64,000 nt of DNA from NCBI RefSeq assembly GCF_932294415.1, contig NC_065541.1, positions 34,133,790-34,197,789 on the forward strand, given 5' to 3'. The translations under genes and the position numbers were made by a program. This DNA is from Quercus robur. Taxonomy: Eukaryota; Streptophyta; Magnoliopsida; Fagales; Fagaceae. Of this stretch, positions 23,168 through 36,000 are shown one piece after another. Position 1 is the stretch's first letter. Every line of letters starts with the position of its first letter. The notes beneath the pieces were generated by a model. That model ran no database searches, had not been told where the DNA came from, and was given only the letters and a program-made list of their open reading frames with translations.

Positions 23168-26100
23168 ATCTTAAAGGTTGATTTCTTGCTTCAAAATGGA
23201 TAAACAAGTTATTGATCATGAAATTTTATATTGTGATATGATATTATGTTTATAAAGAAAAAATGATAGTAGTTATATTCTTAGATATAATTACTTATAT
23301 CTTTTGTGGAGTTTATTTTGGTATCTGGTTTATCTAAACAATTTGGTGGACTAATATTTTAGAAGAAAAATAAATGACGTCCATCCAAATGTGATTTTGA
23401 TTCTCTAATCTAAATCATATGTGAATAATATTATGTAACGTTGTATTGATATGTGGATATCAACTTATTGCATTTGCAATTATGTGATATTATATGTGTA
23501 TTATATTTTGTGAAATTGTTTTATGTTTATTGAAATCTGAGGAACATGAGATTGAAGAAAAACGTATGTGTTTTGAGAAATGTTTTTTGGAATTTTTTAA
23601 AAAAATGTTAGAAATACTTTTTATGAGAAATGAGATAAAACTTTATTTTTTGGAAAAATTCTAATAGAGAAAAAAATGGTGTAAACTTATGGTGAAGGCA
23701 TTCCTATTGTTAAGTGAGAAAAATGGTGCCATATGATCTTGAATACTCCTTTGTATGATGAAGATACAAAGATACTATAATTTAATTGAATATTATCTTC
23801 CTTGCCAAAGTATTCAAATAATCATTTATGGTTGTGTGAAAAAGAAATTATGAATGATTAAACATTTGTATTATACAATTTTGGTATCATGATTTCAAAT
23901 TTTACAAAAATATTAAGTATCTTATTCTTGTAAAATTTTGGACATTTCTAAGAGTGGTTTCTAGTAACTAGAGGCTATCAGCTCTATGTACAAAAGCTAT
24001 TATTTTTACATCTGTTGACACAAATATATGAAATGAGAAATTATGGAAAATAATTAAAAATTTCTTTATATATAAATAATAAAATGATCCAACTAGTATT
24101 TTGGGCTAATGGATAAGATTTAGTGGGAATAAATATTCCTTTTATCCCTCAAGTACAAGAGTGATATTGAAAAATTATATATACATATTTTTATTGGCTA
24201 TATGTGTTGTTTTGAGATGGTGGATAGGTTTTTGTGAATTTGAAATAAATAAATAAAAAAAAACCTTGCAAATCTATAATAAGAGGAACCAAACTCCTTA
24301 GTTTGGTCCATAGCATTTTGGATGATTTAAAACACACAATGATTAGAGGTGGTAAAAGATTTTATGTAATCTTTGTTGATGACAATTCTATATTTATTTA
24401 ACTTTGTGTATTAGGAACCAAAGACGAGGTATTGGAAATTTTATAAAATATAAAAAATGAAATTGAGAATGACATAAGCCTAACTTGGTATACCTCGAAT
24501 TGTGGGGGTAGTTGGCTAAGATATTACCCAAATCTAAAATGAGAATACCTCAAAGTGTGGGGGTACTTGCCTAAGGTCATGCTACATGAACCTAAAAGGA
24601 GGAAACTTGATTCTTAAATATGTGATTGTGTATTTATTGGTTATGTTTGTTATAGTTCATGATATAGAATTATTTTCATCAATAGTGATGTATTTAGAAT
24701 TTAATACTATTGTTAAATCTTAAAAAATACTTTCTTTAAGTATGAGTTTCCTTTGAAAAATAAGGAAAATATGTTTCATGAACCTATTGATGCTTCTAAT
24801 GATCTTATTGTGATGTTCAAGAATTGAGAAGAAGTAAGCGAACTAGGGAGAAAAAGAGTTACGGTAACAATTTTCTTACCTTTATTGTTGAAGATGATCA
24901 TGTAAGTTATTATGATGCAATTAAATTTGTTGATGCACCATTATTGTTGGAAGCTTTTAACAAATTATTAGATTATGTCTAATCACACTTGGAATGGGTT
25001 GAGTTTCCACCTAAGGTTAAGCCTGTTGGTTGCAAGTGGGTGTTTAAAACAAAATTGTATGGTTGCAAGTGGGTTTTTAAAAGAAACTTATAACGGAATG
25101 GGATCATAGATAAGTATAACGCATGTTCGGTAGCTAAAGTCTATAAGCAAAAATATTATGTTGATTATTTTATACTTATTCTTCGATTATTAGAATTGCA
25201 TCTATAAGAATGTTGTTTGTTATTGTATCTATTTACAAACCTATTATATATCATATGGATGTTAAAACTGTTTTTCTAATAGGGGAATTAGAAAGGAGAA
25301 AAAAATTATATAGAGCAACCCAAGGGTTGTGTTGTCCTTGGACAATAACATAAAGTTTGTAAATTGGTTAAATCCTTGTATGGATTAAAACAAGCACCTA
25401 TACAATAACATGAAAATTTTGATATATGATGCTTACATATGGATTTGTGATTTATGGTCATGAGGATAAATGCATATATAATAAGTTAAATAATAATGAA
25501 TGTGTCATTATTTGTTTATATGTTGATGACTTACTTATATTTGGAACTAGCCATAATGTTGTGCATGATACTAAATGTTTTCTTGCCTCTAAATTTGATA
25601 TGAAAATTTTGGTTAGGGCAAATGCCATTTTAGGCATCAAGATCCTTAAGGATAATGATTGCAGTGTATTGTCACAATCTCATTATGGGAAAAAAAAAAA
25701 AAATTAAACACTTTGATATGTGACCTATGCCTATTATGTATGACTTAAAGGTGCACTTGGTCAAAAATGTGGTGATAATGTTTCACAAGACAAATAAGCA
25801 CAAATTAATGGTTATTTAATATTTTTGACAAACTGTAGTCACCCTGATATTTCATATGATGTTGGTAGATTGAGTAGATACATTCATAGTCCTAGTGTTG
25901 AGCATTGAGATACAATATCTATATTATTGATATATTCAAAGGGGACTTTTTATTTTTGTTTGTTATATTGTTGTTATCCTGTTGTTTTAAAAGGATATTG
26001 TGATGCTAACTGGATCTCTGATACAGATTATGTAAAGCCCACTAGTGGATATGTGCTCACACTAGCTGGAAGGGCTGTCTCTTAGAAGTCATCCAAGAAG

Positions 26101-27212
26101 ACTTGCATAGTGAGATCTAATATGGAAATAGAGTTAATGGCTTTAGAGAAGGCTAGGTCCAAAGCTGTATGGCTTAGGAGTTTATTAATTGATATGCCTC
26201 TATTTACTAACTCTGTTGTTTCTGTTTGCTTTCCTTGTGATTGCCAGGCTGCCATAACACGTGTTAAGAGCAAAGTTTATAATGGGAAAAGTCGACATAT
26301 CCAATTGAGGTTAAGACAAATTATTGATAATGATGTTATGTCATTGGACTTTGTGAAATAGGAAAAGTCGACATATCCAATTGAGGCTGAGGCAGCTTAT
26401 TGATAATGATGTTATGTCATTGGATTTTGTGAGGTCTGAAAAGAACTTGGCCGACCATTTGACCAAACCACCAGTAATGAGGCACGCGAGTGAGACATCT
26501 AGGGGGATTGGACTGATACCCAAGTTGCAACACTGTGGCTATGCCCAACCTCTATGATGGGTGATTCCACGCAAGAGGTTAAATGGGTAAAGGTCATTAG
26601 TGGTCCATGGGCACTGTCATTTGTTACGTGTTTTCCGCTATTTAGGTAAGGAAATTAGTGATGAGTCCATCCCTATGGTGTGAGACAGTGCTAAGTTGCA
26701 GAATTTGGTGAGGTTGAGCTTTAGGCTCTTAATGGATCCATATCCCTACCTATTGGGATGGGGTGTATTTGCATGCACTCCTGATGGATGCCACCGATTA
26801 AGTTGCAGATTGTTGGAGGTTGAGCTTTAGGCTTTTAATGGATCCATACTCCTTACTTGTTGGGATGGGGTGTTCTGCACGCACTCCTGATGGATGTCAC
26901 CTATGTGTGAGTGGAAGTTGTGCCGCTTCCTATGAGACTTTTTGGGTAGGTCTTTAGAGCTCTCATGAAATCCAGTGGCACATGGCCTGGATAAGGTGCT
27001 AACCTGCTTAAGAACAACCTTGATAAAGAAAGTTATTTGGGTGGTAAGTTTGGTTTACTAATAGCTTGGTTAAAAGAGTTTTAACTCCACCATTGTCTTT
27101 TAGTTACTACTTATTTATCCTATGTATGGTTAAAACCTTCTGGTACCATATTGATGCATGCTTTCTTTAGTTGCTTGCCTTTCCTATTTTGTGTTTGTAA
27201 CATGTGGGGGAT

Positions 27213-27813
27213 TGTTGGTATGGGTGTGTGTTCCAAACACTTTTATTCTTATTTATTTTCTAGCTGTTGGAAATTTATGAGTAAAATAGCCGTTGAGCAA
27301 TTATGAGAAAAATAGCTGTTAGACAATAATTGATAAAATAGCTGTTAGGCTTTTAAAGGTTATTAGTAACCAATAACTATAGACTATTATCTTCATAAGT
27401 ATCCTATATAATACTCATCATAATACACTTTCTAAAGGGTCTTTTTTACTACTCTATATTTTAGATATACACAAGTCTACTATCTTTCTCTCCCACATAT
27501 TTTTTCTACAAGAATATTTGTTCTAAAGAAAGGCAATAGGGGGTTGTTCTTAAACCTTTTGTGAGTGGAAGTGCGTACATCACAAAGGTCGACGCTATAG
27601 TTTAATCTTGGGGGGTTGTTTGGCTAAGAGAACCAATCGCACCAAGTTTTACTTTGGGTGGCACGAATCAACCTTTAAGGACAACGCTTTCGTAGCGTAA
27701 TTCTATAGCATTGTGAGATTGTTCTAAACTCCTTTTTATTTTATGCTCTTGCTAATTATTGAGATATTATTTTTTGTATCAAAACTTGTTTATTCACTAA
27801 AACATTTCCAACA
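27213..27813 (+). repeat. 3' LTR of the intron-1 copia fossil
   Basis: 601 bp, starting TGTTGGTATGGG after the tract GTGGGGGA and ending CATTTCCAACA, then GGAAT. Differences from the 5' LTR are mostly transitions and no indel was noticed. Confidence 0.92.
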
Positions 27814-30800
27814 GGAATGATTAGATTGTTCATGTTTCATTTTACGATGTGGTGGGAGGTGTTCTGCCCACAAACATGTACAAAAGAAAATGTAAATTGT
27901 GAGCTTGAGCATCCAATTTACTGTATTGGCATCTGTTGTAGACTTTTTCCTTCGGTTTGGTTTGCTTTACTTCTTCTCTTTTTTTTTTTTCTTTCTTTTT
28001 TTTTTTTATTGTCACTCAGACTAAAAGAGGGGTAAAGGGGAACAATGAACCAGTAGGCCTTTAGTTTGTTAAGTTTTTTGGTAGGCAAAGTTATCCAATT
28101 TGAACGATCAGCAGTATTTATAGTCACCAAATGAATTATAGAAAAAGTTCATTTCTTCCTAATTACAAGAAGAAAAGCCGGTCACAGATTCTATCAAGTC
28201 TTAAAATCTGAACATATAAGCCTCCTGCTAAAGCCTTCTTTCAGCACAATAGCCACCTGCAATTATAATCATCTGCCCTGCCTCCTTTCCTGGTCTTATT
28301 CTTTTTTTTTCCAATATCAGCTTTAGTTACAAGGAAGAGTTAAACCAACTTTACTTTTAACATCATTTGGCTACTTCAGTATCCTTTTCTTCTGAGCAAT
28401 CAGAAAAGGTCAGTTTATCAACAATATCTGTGTTCTGGTTAAATTGTTATTTTGGTCATAGTAGAGCTGATTTCATTTTTCACAATGCACATGTTACCAG
28501 ACGATATAAAAAGACATTGAGTCATTTCACTTTTCACAAAGCCAAATGGGAAATAAATGCAATCTTACCAAAGTAAATGATTTGATATCAAGCATCTTGA
28601 GTCTTGCATCAATATTTTTTTCCTAGTAATTTTTGGGTGTAGTGAATTTTTTCATCTTGCCTCACCAATTTTTTTTTTTTTTTTTTTTTTTTTCTTTTTC
28701 AGATCAAAATTTCAAATATCTGCCTCTGAAATTAAGGTATCTTTCATTAATCTTCAAAACCAAATAACTTAAAGTAACATCTTTTTACTGCACTGAATCC
28801 ATTATTAATCTTATAGTTTGTGTAATTTCTTTTCCCTTTTGCAGAACAGGTGGTTTTTCCTTCTTCAAACATTGGTTTTGATGATTATCTTCACTTAAAT
28901 ATTCAGATGAAATAGTGAGATGACAAAGCAGATACCTGATGCCACTTTGAACTTATATTTTCTCATATGAAGCAGGACTATCTGCTCTTGTTATTGCCTG
29001 CATATCCATAGCTGCCGTGATATTATTGGGAGTTGGTATATTTGTATGGTATTACTGAAAGAAGAAGGTGGACTCCAAATTTTTCTCAGTAGCATCTGAT
29101 GATCTATCTGCTGAAGCTATGATTGGTATTTTACTTATTATTCATATCCTTCATTCCTCACCTTCTTCTTTGTTTCTATAGATATTTATGAATGAAAAAA
29201 AAAAAAAAAAAAAAAAAAAAAATTCTTTCATAAACTGATTTCAACAAGAATTTTAAAAGTAATTTAACTCATGTTGGAAATGCTGGAAATCTAAATCAAA
29301 GGAGGTAACTGATGTACTTAAATCATAAGTCATATTACTCCTCACTCTAAACATATCATGCTTACTGTTAACCATTGCCTTTTCCTAACCAATTACAATG
29401 GGTTTCCTATGTAAAATTGATATCAATTAGTTAAAGCATTTAAGTTTTCGCGCACTAGCTTTCTTAAAGTTTTCAACAGATGTTACTCTTTCAAGGTATG
29501 TGATCGTCTGATTTTTTCTGGGAAATTGTTACTCTATATTCTAACTAGTGTAATAATGCTCATCTTAGTTTCTTTGTTCATAAAAGTGAGCCAAATTGGT
29601 CTTAGCAATATCATTAACCAACACAATTAAATTAGTTGACAAGTTTTAAGTTATGAAGTAGTGAAAAATAGGAGCATCCTGTTTAAGCCATTGACACTGT
29701 TTACTTCCTTGCAAACATTAAATTAGTTGAAAACTTTTTTTCACTAGTTATTCTTGCTTGTGCTTCAAATAGAATGAAATCAAATGGATTACTAGACTTG
29801 TGTGCTCTGATTGATTTCCCTCTCTTTTGGGTTTAGCACTTGGAAGTTCCCTGGATAAAGCAGTGGAATCTACCGATCTGGCTGCCAGTGATGGTTCTGC
29901 TTCAGGGCTCACAGGGATGAATATGGACAAATCAGTGGAGTTCTCATATGCAGAACTTGCCAAGGCTACTGATAACTTCAGTATAGCTCAAAAGATTGGA
30001 GAAGGTGGTTTTGGTGCAGTTTATTATGCAGAACTGAGAGGAGAGGTTTGTAGTCACATACATTAATCTGATTTCATAACCGGGTTGTGAAAGAAAAGTT
30101 TCATTCAAATTACTGTGAGGCGTCCTCTATCACATAGCATTGCAACTTGCTGAGTTTCTTAGTCAAGACTCAAGAGTAAGAACAATTAATCTTTACAGTA
30201 AATGATATGCTACCCACTGTATTGCAGAAGTGAAGCATTCGTTTACATATAAAATGGTGAACGCCTTCCTGTTTACCCAATTAAAAAGCTCAGAAAGGTA
30301 ATCTAAAGGTTCATAATGATAATCTATTTTCAACACACATAGCTAGAATGTTGGGGCATTTTAGGAGGTTGATTATAAGGGATTTGTGTCAGATGGACAT
30401 GAATGGTGAAAATAGGACTCTTAGAGTCAGCTCCAAATGGTTATAACTTATCTGTGACTAGTTGGGTGAAATTTAATTTCAATCTGAATGAGAGGAAGCA
30501 GATGTGAGATAAAGCCTACTGAGTGGGAAAAATGTATGAACAATTCAGTCAGCCTTTAATTTTTTCTTCGGTTAGAGCTGAAAAGGTTTCATTGCCTTCA
30601 TAATACAACTTGGCGCAGTTGCATAGTGGTGTTTATTCTGAATTGTATGCAGCACTTGCTAAATCTCTTTGTGGATACTGGATAGATATGCAAGCATCAT
30701 ATTTTTTGGCCGTATTATGCTGTTTCTCTTTGTTTACCTTGTCTTACTATCTAAATATCACCCATTAATCTGTTTATGTAGAAAGCTGCAATCAAGAAGA

Positions 30801-32968
30801 TGGATATGCAAGCATCAAAAAGAGTTTCTTGCTGAATTAAAGGTTCTAACACGTGTTTATCACTTGAACCTGGTAATACACTTTTTTTCCCAACAACAAG
30901 TGAATATGATCATTGCTTGAGAAGATGAAATTTGAATGAAAATGTTTTTTCTTTCTGCAAATAGATATAACTGATATTTTATCTAATTAATTAGTTTGGA
31001 TAATCTCTGGCATGTTACTTACCAAAGAAAAATTGCTGGCATCAGCTAGAAAGCTGTCTAGAAGTGCATGCCTGTCTTATTTTTTTCAGAGAATATCAAT
31101 ATCATCATATCATTGCATTCATCTAAACCTGATACTGAATTTCACATGGTTCCCAAGTGAGGCACAATTGGCCCTTTTTGTCAAAGACCAAAAGCTTATG
31201 TTGTATACTTACATGCACAGCTTAAGTATCCAGTGTATGCTTATGTGACTGTAGAACAGTCTTATTATCTGTTGTAGAGCTACCAATATAGATTACTGTA
31301 TCAATTTAAGCCTTTATATTGTTATAATATATTCCGTTCAGTAGAAACACAGATAATTTTACTGGTTCTTTGCTTAACTGCATAGGACTTGAAACGCTAC
31401 TTCTCTGTACTAATTACTTATTTATTTCAAAGGTTAGCTATGCATTTACTCTATCATGAATACCTTATGTCCCCCAAACCAAGCACAAAATTAGAATTAA
31501 AAGTTGTTGCATCGAATTTTAAATTACAAGTAAGACCTTATGGATTAATTATCAGAGGAGATTATTTTCAGAAGAGATTATTTGAACCTTGTAAAAAGCT
31601 TTATTTAAAAAAAAAAAAATTAAAAACGTTTTTTATTCATGTAAAGTAACCACCTGATAAATAAAATCTTTTGTCTGGGACAATTTTTCTAAGTCCCCTG
31701 CCTATATAATTCCTTGGTCAGGTTATGCAAGCAATGCAGTTGTGCTTTTTTTCTCTCAAGGATGAATGAGTTTTATGAGATTTGGTTACTTCTAAACTTC
31801 CAGATACCATGCATTACTTACAATCACTGCAGGTGCGCTTGATTGGATATTGCGTTGAGGGTTCTCTTTTTCTAGTCTATGAGTTCATTGAGAATGGAAA
31901 CTTAGGCCAACATTTGCGTGGCTCAGGTGAGCATACATGTGCACTGTGGAGATCTATTTTAGCATCATTGCTTTCAAAGAAATGGTAAGAATTATGTTTA
32001 ATTGTTCACAGGGAATAAGCACTCCCTGCCATGGTCTGCTAGGGTGCAAATAGCTCTGGATTCAGCAAGAGGTCTTGAATATATTCATGAGCATACTGAC
32101 CCAGTTTACATCCATCGTGATATTAAATCAGCAAATATATTGATAGACAAAAACTTCAACGCGAAGGTTGTATTTGTACCTCTATTGTCAGTATGGAGCT
32201 TAAAGCCTTCTCACATTTGGTACTGACATACAAATGTTGCAGGTTGCAGATTTCGGATTAGCAAAACTCACAGAAGTTGTTGGAAGTATATCATTCCCCA
32301 CACGTCTCGTGGGTACATTTGGATACATATCACCAGAGTAAGATAATGTTTTTTTCATCTACTTAGGATGTCGGTATGCGCTTAAACCTTCAGTATTGAT
32401 GGTATCTGACATTGTACTTTGGTTGACTTACCAGATGTAAGCTATCAGAATGTGTGAAGAACAGTATCTCTACAATTGGCTATTCTAAAATGCTTCTGAT
32501 AGTTTTCCCCCCAGTATATAAATTTATGACTAATAGGGCCATTAGATTGTAAATAATTGTTTAGTACTGTCCCATATATACAAAACCGGAATTAGTTGTT
32601 TTGGCCTGCTGCTTTCTGAAAATTCATTTGAGATCGTGAATGGTTGTTGGCATGCCTTTAGAATTGCAACAGGCCCTGTCCTGGATTTTTATTTATTTGT
32701 TTGTATTACTAGCTGACCAACAAACAGGTTCAGGATCCACATGGAAATGGGACTAATCTTTTCCCAAAATAGATGTCTATGCTTTTGGGGTTGTTGTTTA
32801 TGAACTTATCTCTGCAAGACAAGCTGTGTGCAAGACGAATGAATTCAATGTTGAATCAAAAGGCCTTGCCAACATGGTAAACCTCCTTGCCATTCCTCCA
32901 CTTACACTCGTATCACTTTTTTTCTTTTTTGCCAATAGCTTTATATGAAGTGATGAGGATGATTTTTG

Positions 32969-33453
32969 ACTGATCGGTATGGGGGTGCCGAACCTTCCTG
33001 GCGACCCCAAAAGGGGATGACCGACCCATGGGCTGATGGATCGAGCAATTCCCAATCCCGACGATCTATCCCCTAGTTTTTCCATGAGGTTTACGTGGGG
33101 CCCACCCACACATCCTTGCATGGAAATTACTTGCACATCACGACCAAAGATCCTACCATGCAATCAGATCTCCTTTATATGGAAAAACGATCCCGAGTAT
33201 CTTGGATTCTTCTCTCTACAAGGAAACCCCCTGCATCAAGAGATTCGGGTCAACTCTCTACTACTATATAAACCACAAACCTTACCCTTCTTGAGGTACG
33301 CGAATTCTCCCTAACTCTTGCACTCTTAAGTTCTTGAAAATTCTTCTATCACTGAATTAACCTTTGGAGGGTCCTTGGCCAATACCCACCTTGGTTCTTC
33401 TCTTTTGTTCTTCAGGTACATTCATTGGCGCGTGTGTGAACGATCAACTCACT
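32969..33453. mobile_element. 485-bp non-coding insertion in LYK-A intron 10, LTR-like
   Basis: This is a block richer in GC than its surroundings, flanked by an exact 11-bp direct repeat GATGATTTTTG at 32958-32968 and 33454-33464. Inside are a TATA-like CTATATAAACC near 33266 and a tail (GGAGGGTCCTTGGCC, TTCTTCAGGTACA, TTGGCGCG) that resembles the end of a Ty3/gypsy LTR plus its primer site. It has no coding capacity. An 11-bp duplication is long for an LTR element, so the class stays open: solo-LTR-like fossil or another non-autonomous element. Confidence 0.5.
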
Positions 33454-33909
33454 GATGATTTTTGTGCATCATCCTGAAGCTTACACTTCCTCCTGTCAAA
33501 TGCTACTCATAAGCTTTAAGAAAGCAACCTGAGCTTACTGCCCTTTTCTGTTTTACAGTTTGATGATGTTCTTAATCAGCCTGACCCTACAGAAGGCCTT
33601 CGCAAACTAGCTGACCCTAGGCTTGGAGATGATACCCACTGGACTCAGTCCTCAAGGTAAAAGATTTTCTGAAAGAACAATCTATCAAGTTAAACTTAAT
33701 GATTCCGATTCTAATAAATTTTTTTGTGACTGTTTTGGTTGCAGATGGCTCAGCTTGCCAAAGCATGCACACATGCGAATCCTCAATTACGGCCGACTAT
33801 GAAGTCTATTGTAGTTGCCCTGATGACGCTAACATCTGCTACTGACGATTGGGATATAGGCTCCTTGTATGAAAAACAAAATCTCTTCAATATAGTTCGG
33901 GGAAGGTAG

Positions 33910-34308
33910 AATCTGTAGAGAAAAAAAAAAATAGCATTAAGAGAGATTTTTTTGTTTAAACCAGACCATATTTATTGTGTTTTGAAGATGTGTGATACTT
34001 TTAACTCTTTTTATTTTTTTTTATTTTTTTAGGGGTAAAATTTTTTACTTGGTTCAAGTGTTAATAAATGTTATAACTAAAAATTATGGAACGGGTTTGT
34101 AAATTGTAATCATGTCAATTTTTTTTTAGTTAGAATTGTGTTTAAACTTTGTCCTAATCAAAATATGAAAAATGTTGTAAGTTTCAATTGGCACAATTAA
34201 TGTAAGTCTCATATTACCAACACAGGACTTGGGATTTGAATTTCATTTTCACCAAAAATCATCTAATAGTATCTTGATCTAATGATATAAAACAGACATC
34301 ATGGAGTG

Positions 34309-34346
<38 letters not shown>

Positions 34347-34648
34347 TGAATAGTTCGAAAAGTGGGGAACTTCGAGTGGTACTCTTGACTTAGTATTGGG
34401 GCGACAATGTTTGCTCTATGTCCATAACATTTCACAACAATTTTTAGTAACAGATTGTTACTAGTGAATAAAAAAGTTATGTCAACAGTGGACTTGTCAC
34501 CATCTAAGATTTGTTGTAAAATTGTTTTGGTGGACTTGCTTATTTACAGTAGTTTATTTGGTGAGACAAAAAGTTAAAAACTAGCCTATTTTTTTAAAAA
34601 ATTAAAAGTTGGATTATTTGAAATAGGGGCCTAGTAATGGATGCCCTT
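33910..34648. other. LYK-A downstream spacer with a (TC)n microsatellite
   Basis: AT-rich, with no ORF of note. A perfect TC dinucleotide run of about 31 bp lies at 34313-34343. The first few hundred bases probably held the former 3' UTR of LYK-A; no poly(A) signal can be assigned with confidence. Confidence 0.55.
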
Positions 34649-34850
34649 AGAGCATTCACATCGGCCTCTACAAAAGTTTAACTACACTAATCCAAAAACT
34701 TCACTTTTTCTAGTTTAACAAACCTATATCCAAAGGGGAATGCATCGGCCTCAATATTTGTTTCTCCACTTTATTTAAATATTATTTTTTCCCTCTCTAC
34801 AAAATAATAAACAAATTAGCATTCTATTTTCTTTTTCTTTTTCCTATTTA
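34649..34850. repeat. Second copy of the AGAGCATTCACATC repeat family
   Basis: It opens with AGAGCATTCACATC, the same end motif as the repeat at 6729, and continues with GGCCTCTACAAAAGTTTAACT. No matching inverted right end was found nearby, so only one end is supported and the right limit is arbitrary. Confidence 0.35.
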
Positions 34851-35099
34851 TCTTCCCCAAACCCCAACCCTTTCCCAACAACCCAACAATTTGAGAGGTG
34901 AAGTTTCTTAACATTGAAGCCAACATTGTCACCAAGAAGAGCCTCTAGGAAAGCCTCATGATGCATTTCAACGGACTTAACTTCAATGGTTAGCCTGGTG
35001 GGACCTGAAAGCTCAATAGTAAAACTACTAAAACTTGTTTAGACCCCTAATTCTTAATTACTACTTGATTAATTTTATGCTTAACATACTTAATGTGGA

Positions 35100-36000
35100 A
35101 TATACGTGATTAACAAATTAATCAATCAAAGCATTCAACAATTGCATGGATGAACATATAATTGCAAGGCAAATATGTAAAGGGAAATAGGGAAAAGGAT
35201 AACAAACCCAAGATAACACGGCAATATGTTATCGAAGAGGAAAACTGAAGAACTCGGTGTAAAAACCTCTCAACGGCCTTCCAAGTTGAAATGATCTACT
35301 AGTGAATAAGTTTGAGTGCAAGGATAACCAAAAAGACCCTTTAACCCTAATCTACCCAAAATACTTGAGTCGTCCAAGCTCCAACTACCAACGGACTTCT
35401 CGGAATCTTATCTTCACTAGCTTTCTGGATCCCGCAATACAGCCCGATTGCATCACCAAACCTCACCGGCTTATTTTGGCAAAGACCCAATACTTCCCAA
35501 GCTCCAAAACACTTTCTATACTTAAATTGAGTGTGAACTGTTTTTGGGTACAAATCTCTTTTCAATGTATGACAATGGAAGAGGGGAAGGGGTAGAGACT
35601 ACAAGGATTTCTCTTTTGAGGGTGAGTAGCTCTTTCTAAAAGATGGGTGTTGTGAAAACCACTCTCTAGGGTTTTTCTTCTGAATAGCTTCTTTACAATT
35701 TTATGGGTAATGAGAATATATATAGTATGGGTGAAGGGTATAAGAGTCACACTTAAAATCCCAGCTGTTAGTGCATTTCGCAAGTCATCTCGAGAGTTAG
35801 CCAAGTCACGAGATTACTCGCGAAATACACTGACTCTTCAACTTCCAACATGTACTCCTCATGTGACTTCAACTGTCTTGATAAAATCTTCATCACTTAA
35901 GACTAAACCTATTACAATTAAATCCCACAAAATATAAAGAAATAAATTAATGAAATTACAACACTTTTTGTCATGGAATAAAACCAACATAAATGTTATG
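35100..36000 (-). mobile_element. Probable LTR-like fossil, minus strand
   Basis: Non-coding sequence with the feel of a retroelement LTR in reverse: GTTATCGAAGAGGAAAAC, AACTCGGTGTAAAAACCTCTC and, on the minus strand, a TATA-like ACTATATATATTC near 35713-35730. No partner LTR or coding part was found. The assignment rests on general resemblance only. Confidence 0.3.
35775..35826. repeat. Imperfect 21-bp inverted repeat (hairpin)
   Basis: ATTTCGCAAGTCATCTCGAGA and TCACGAGATTACTCGCGAAAT are imperfect inverted arms separated by about 10 bp (TTAGCCAAG). It lies in the LTR-like block at 35100-36000, close to the TATA-like run. Confidence 0.55.

Larger units (their letters stand above)
22567..27813 (+). 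mobile_element. Ty1/copia element in LYK-A intron 1 (fossil)
   Basis: The element is 5.25 kb with two 601-bp LTRs (22567-23167 and 27213-27813; TGTTGG...CCAACA) and a 5-bp target duplication GGAAT (22562-22566 and 27814-27818). A purine tract (GTGGGGGA) precedes the 3' LTR. The interior still shows copia reverse transcriptase (IICLYVDDLLIFGTS near 25510) and RNase H (GYCDANWISDTD, TSGYVLTLAGRAVS near 25990-26080; SEKNLADHLTKP near 26440). It is heavily decayed, with many breaks. By eye the LTRs differ at about 24 of 601 sites (4%), so it is some millions of years old depending on the rate used. Confidence 0.92.
21705..33909 (+). pseudogene. CERK1-like: LYK-A: CERK1/LYK-type LysM receptor kinase pseudogene
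   Basis: Twelve exons follow the family plan: 21705-22323, 28703-28736, 28845-28852, 28976-29125, 29837-30045, 30782-30872, 31833-31926, 32012-32166, 32243-32337, about 32740-32876, 33559-33656 and 33745-33909. Exon 1 has a signal peptide and LysM ectodomain with the CDC and CSC cysteine pairs. Exon 4 encodes the membrane span. Exons 5-12 encode the kinase ([51 protein letters not shown]). Lesions: TAG at 22206-22208 in exon 1, TGA (from CGA) at 29056-29058 in exon 4, +1 in an A run of exon 6 (91 instead of 90 nt), a scrambled start of exon 10 and -1 in exon 11 (98 instead of 99 nt). The C-terminus ([21 protein letters not shown]) is the normal family tail. A copia fossil fills intron 1. Confidence 0.9.

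Noticed and set aside
30669-31649. Several 60-90-codon frames in LYK-A introns 5 and 6
   Set aside because: They overlap splice sites and intron sequence and show no family similarity outside exon 6.
34313-34343. (TC)n tract as a regulatory element
   Set aside because: It is an ordinary dinucleotide microsatellite, far from any start codon.
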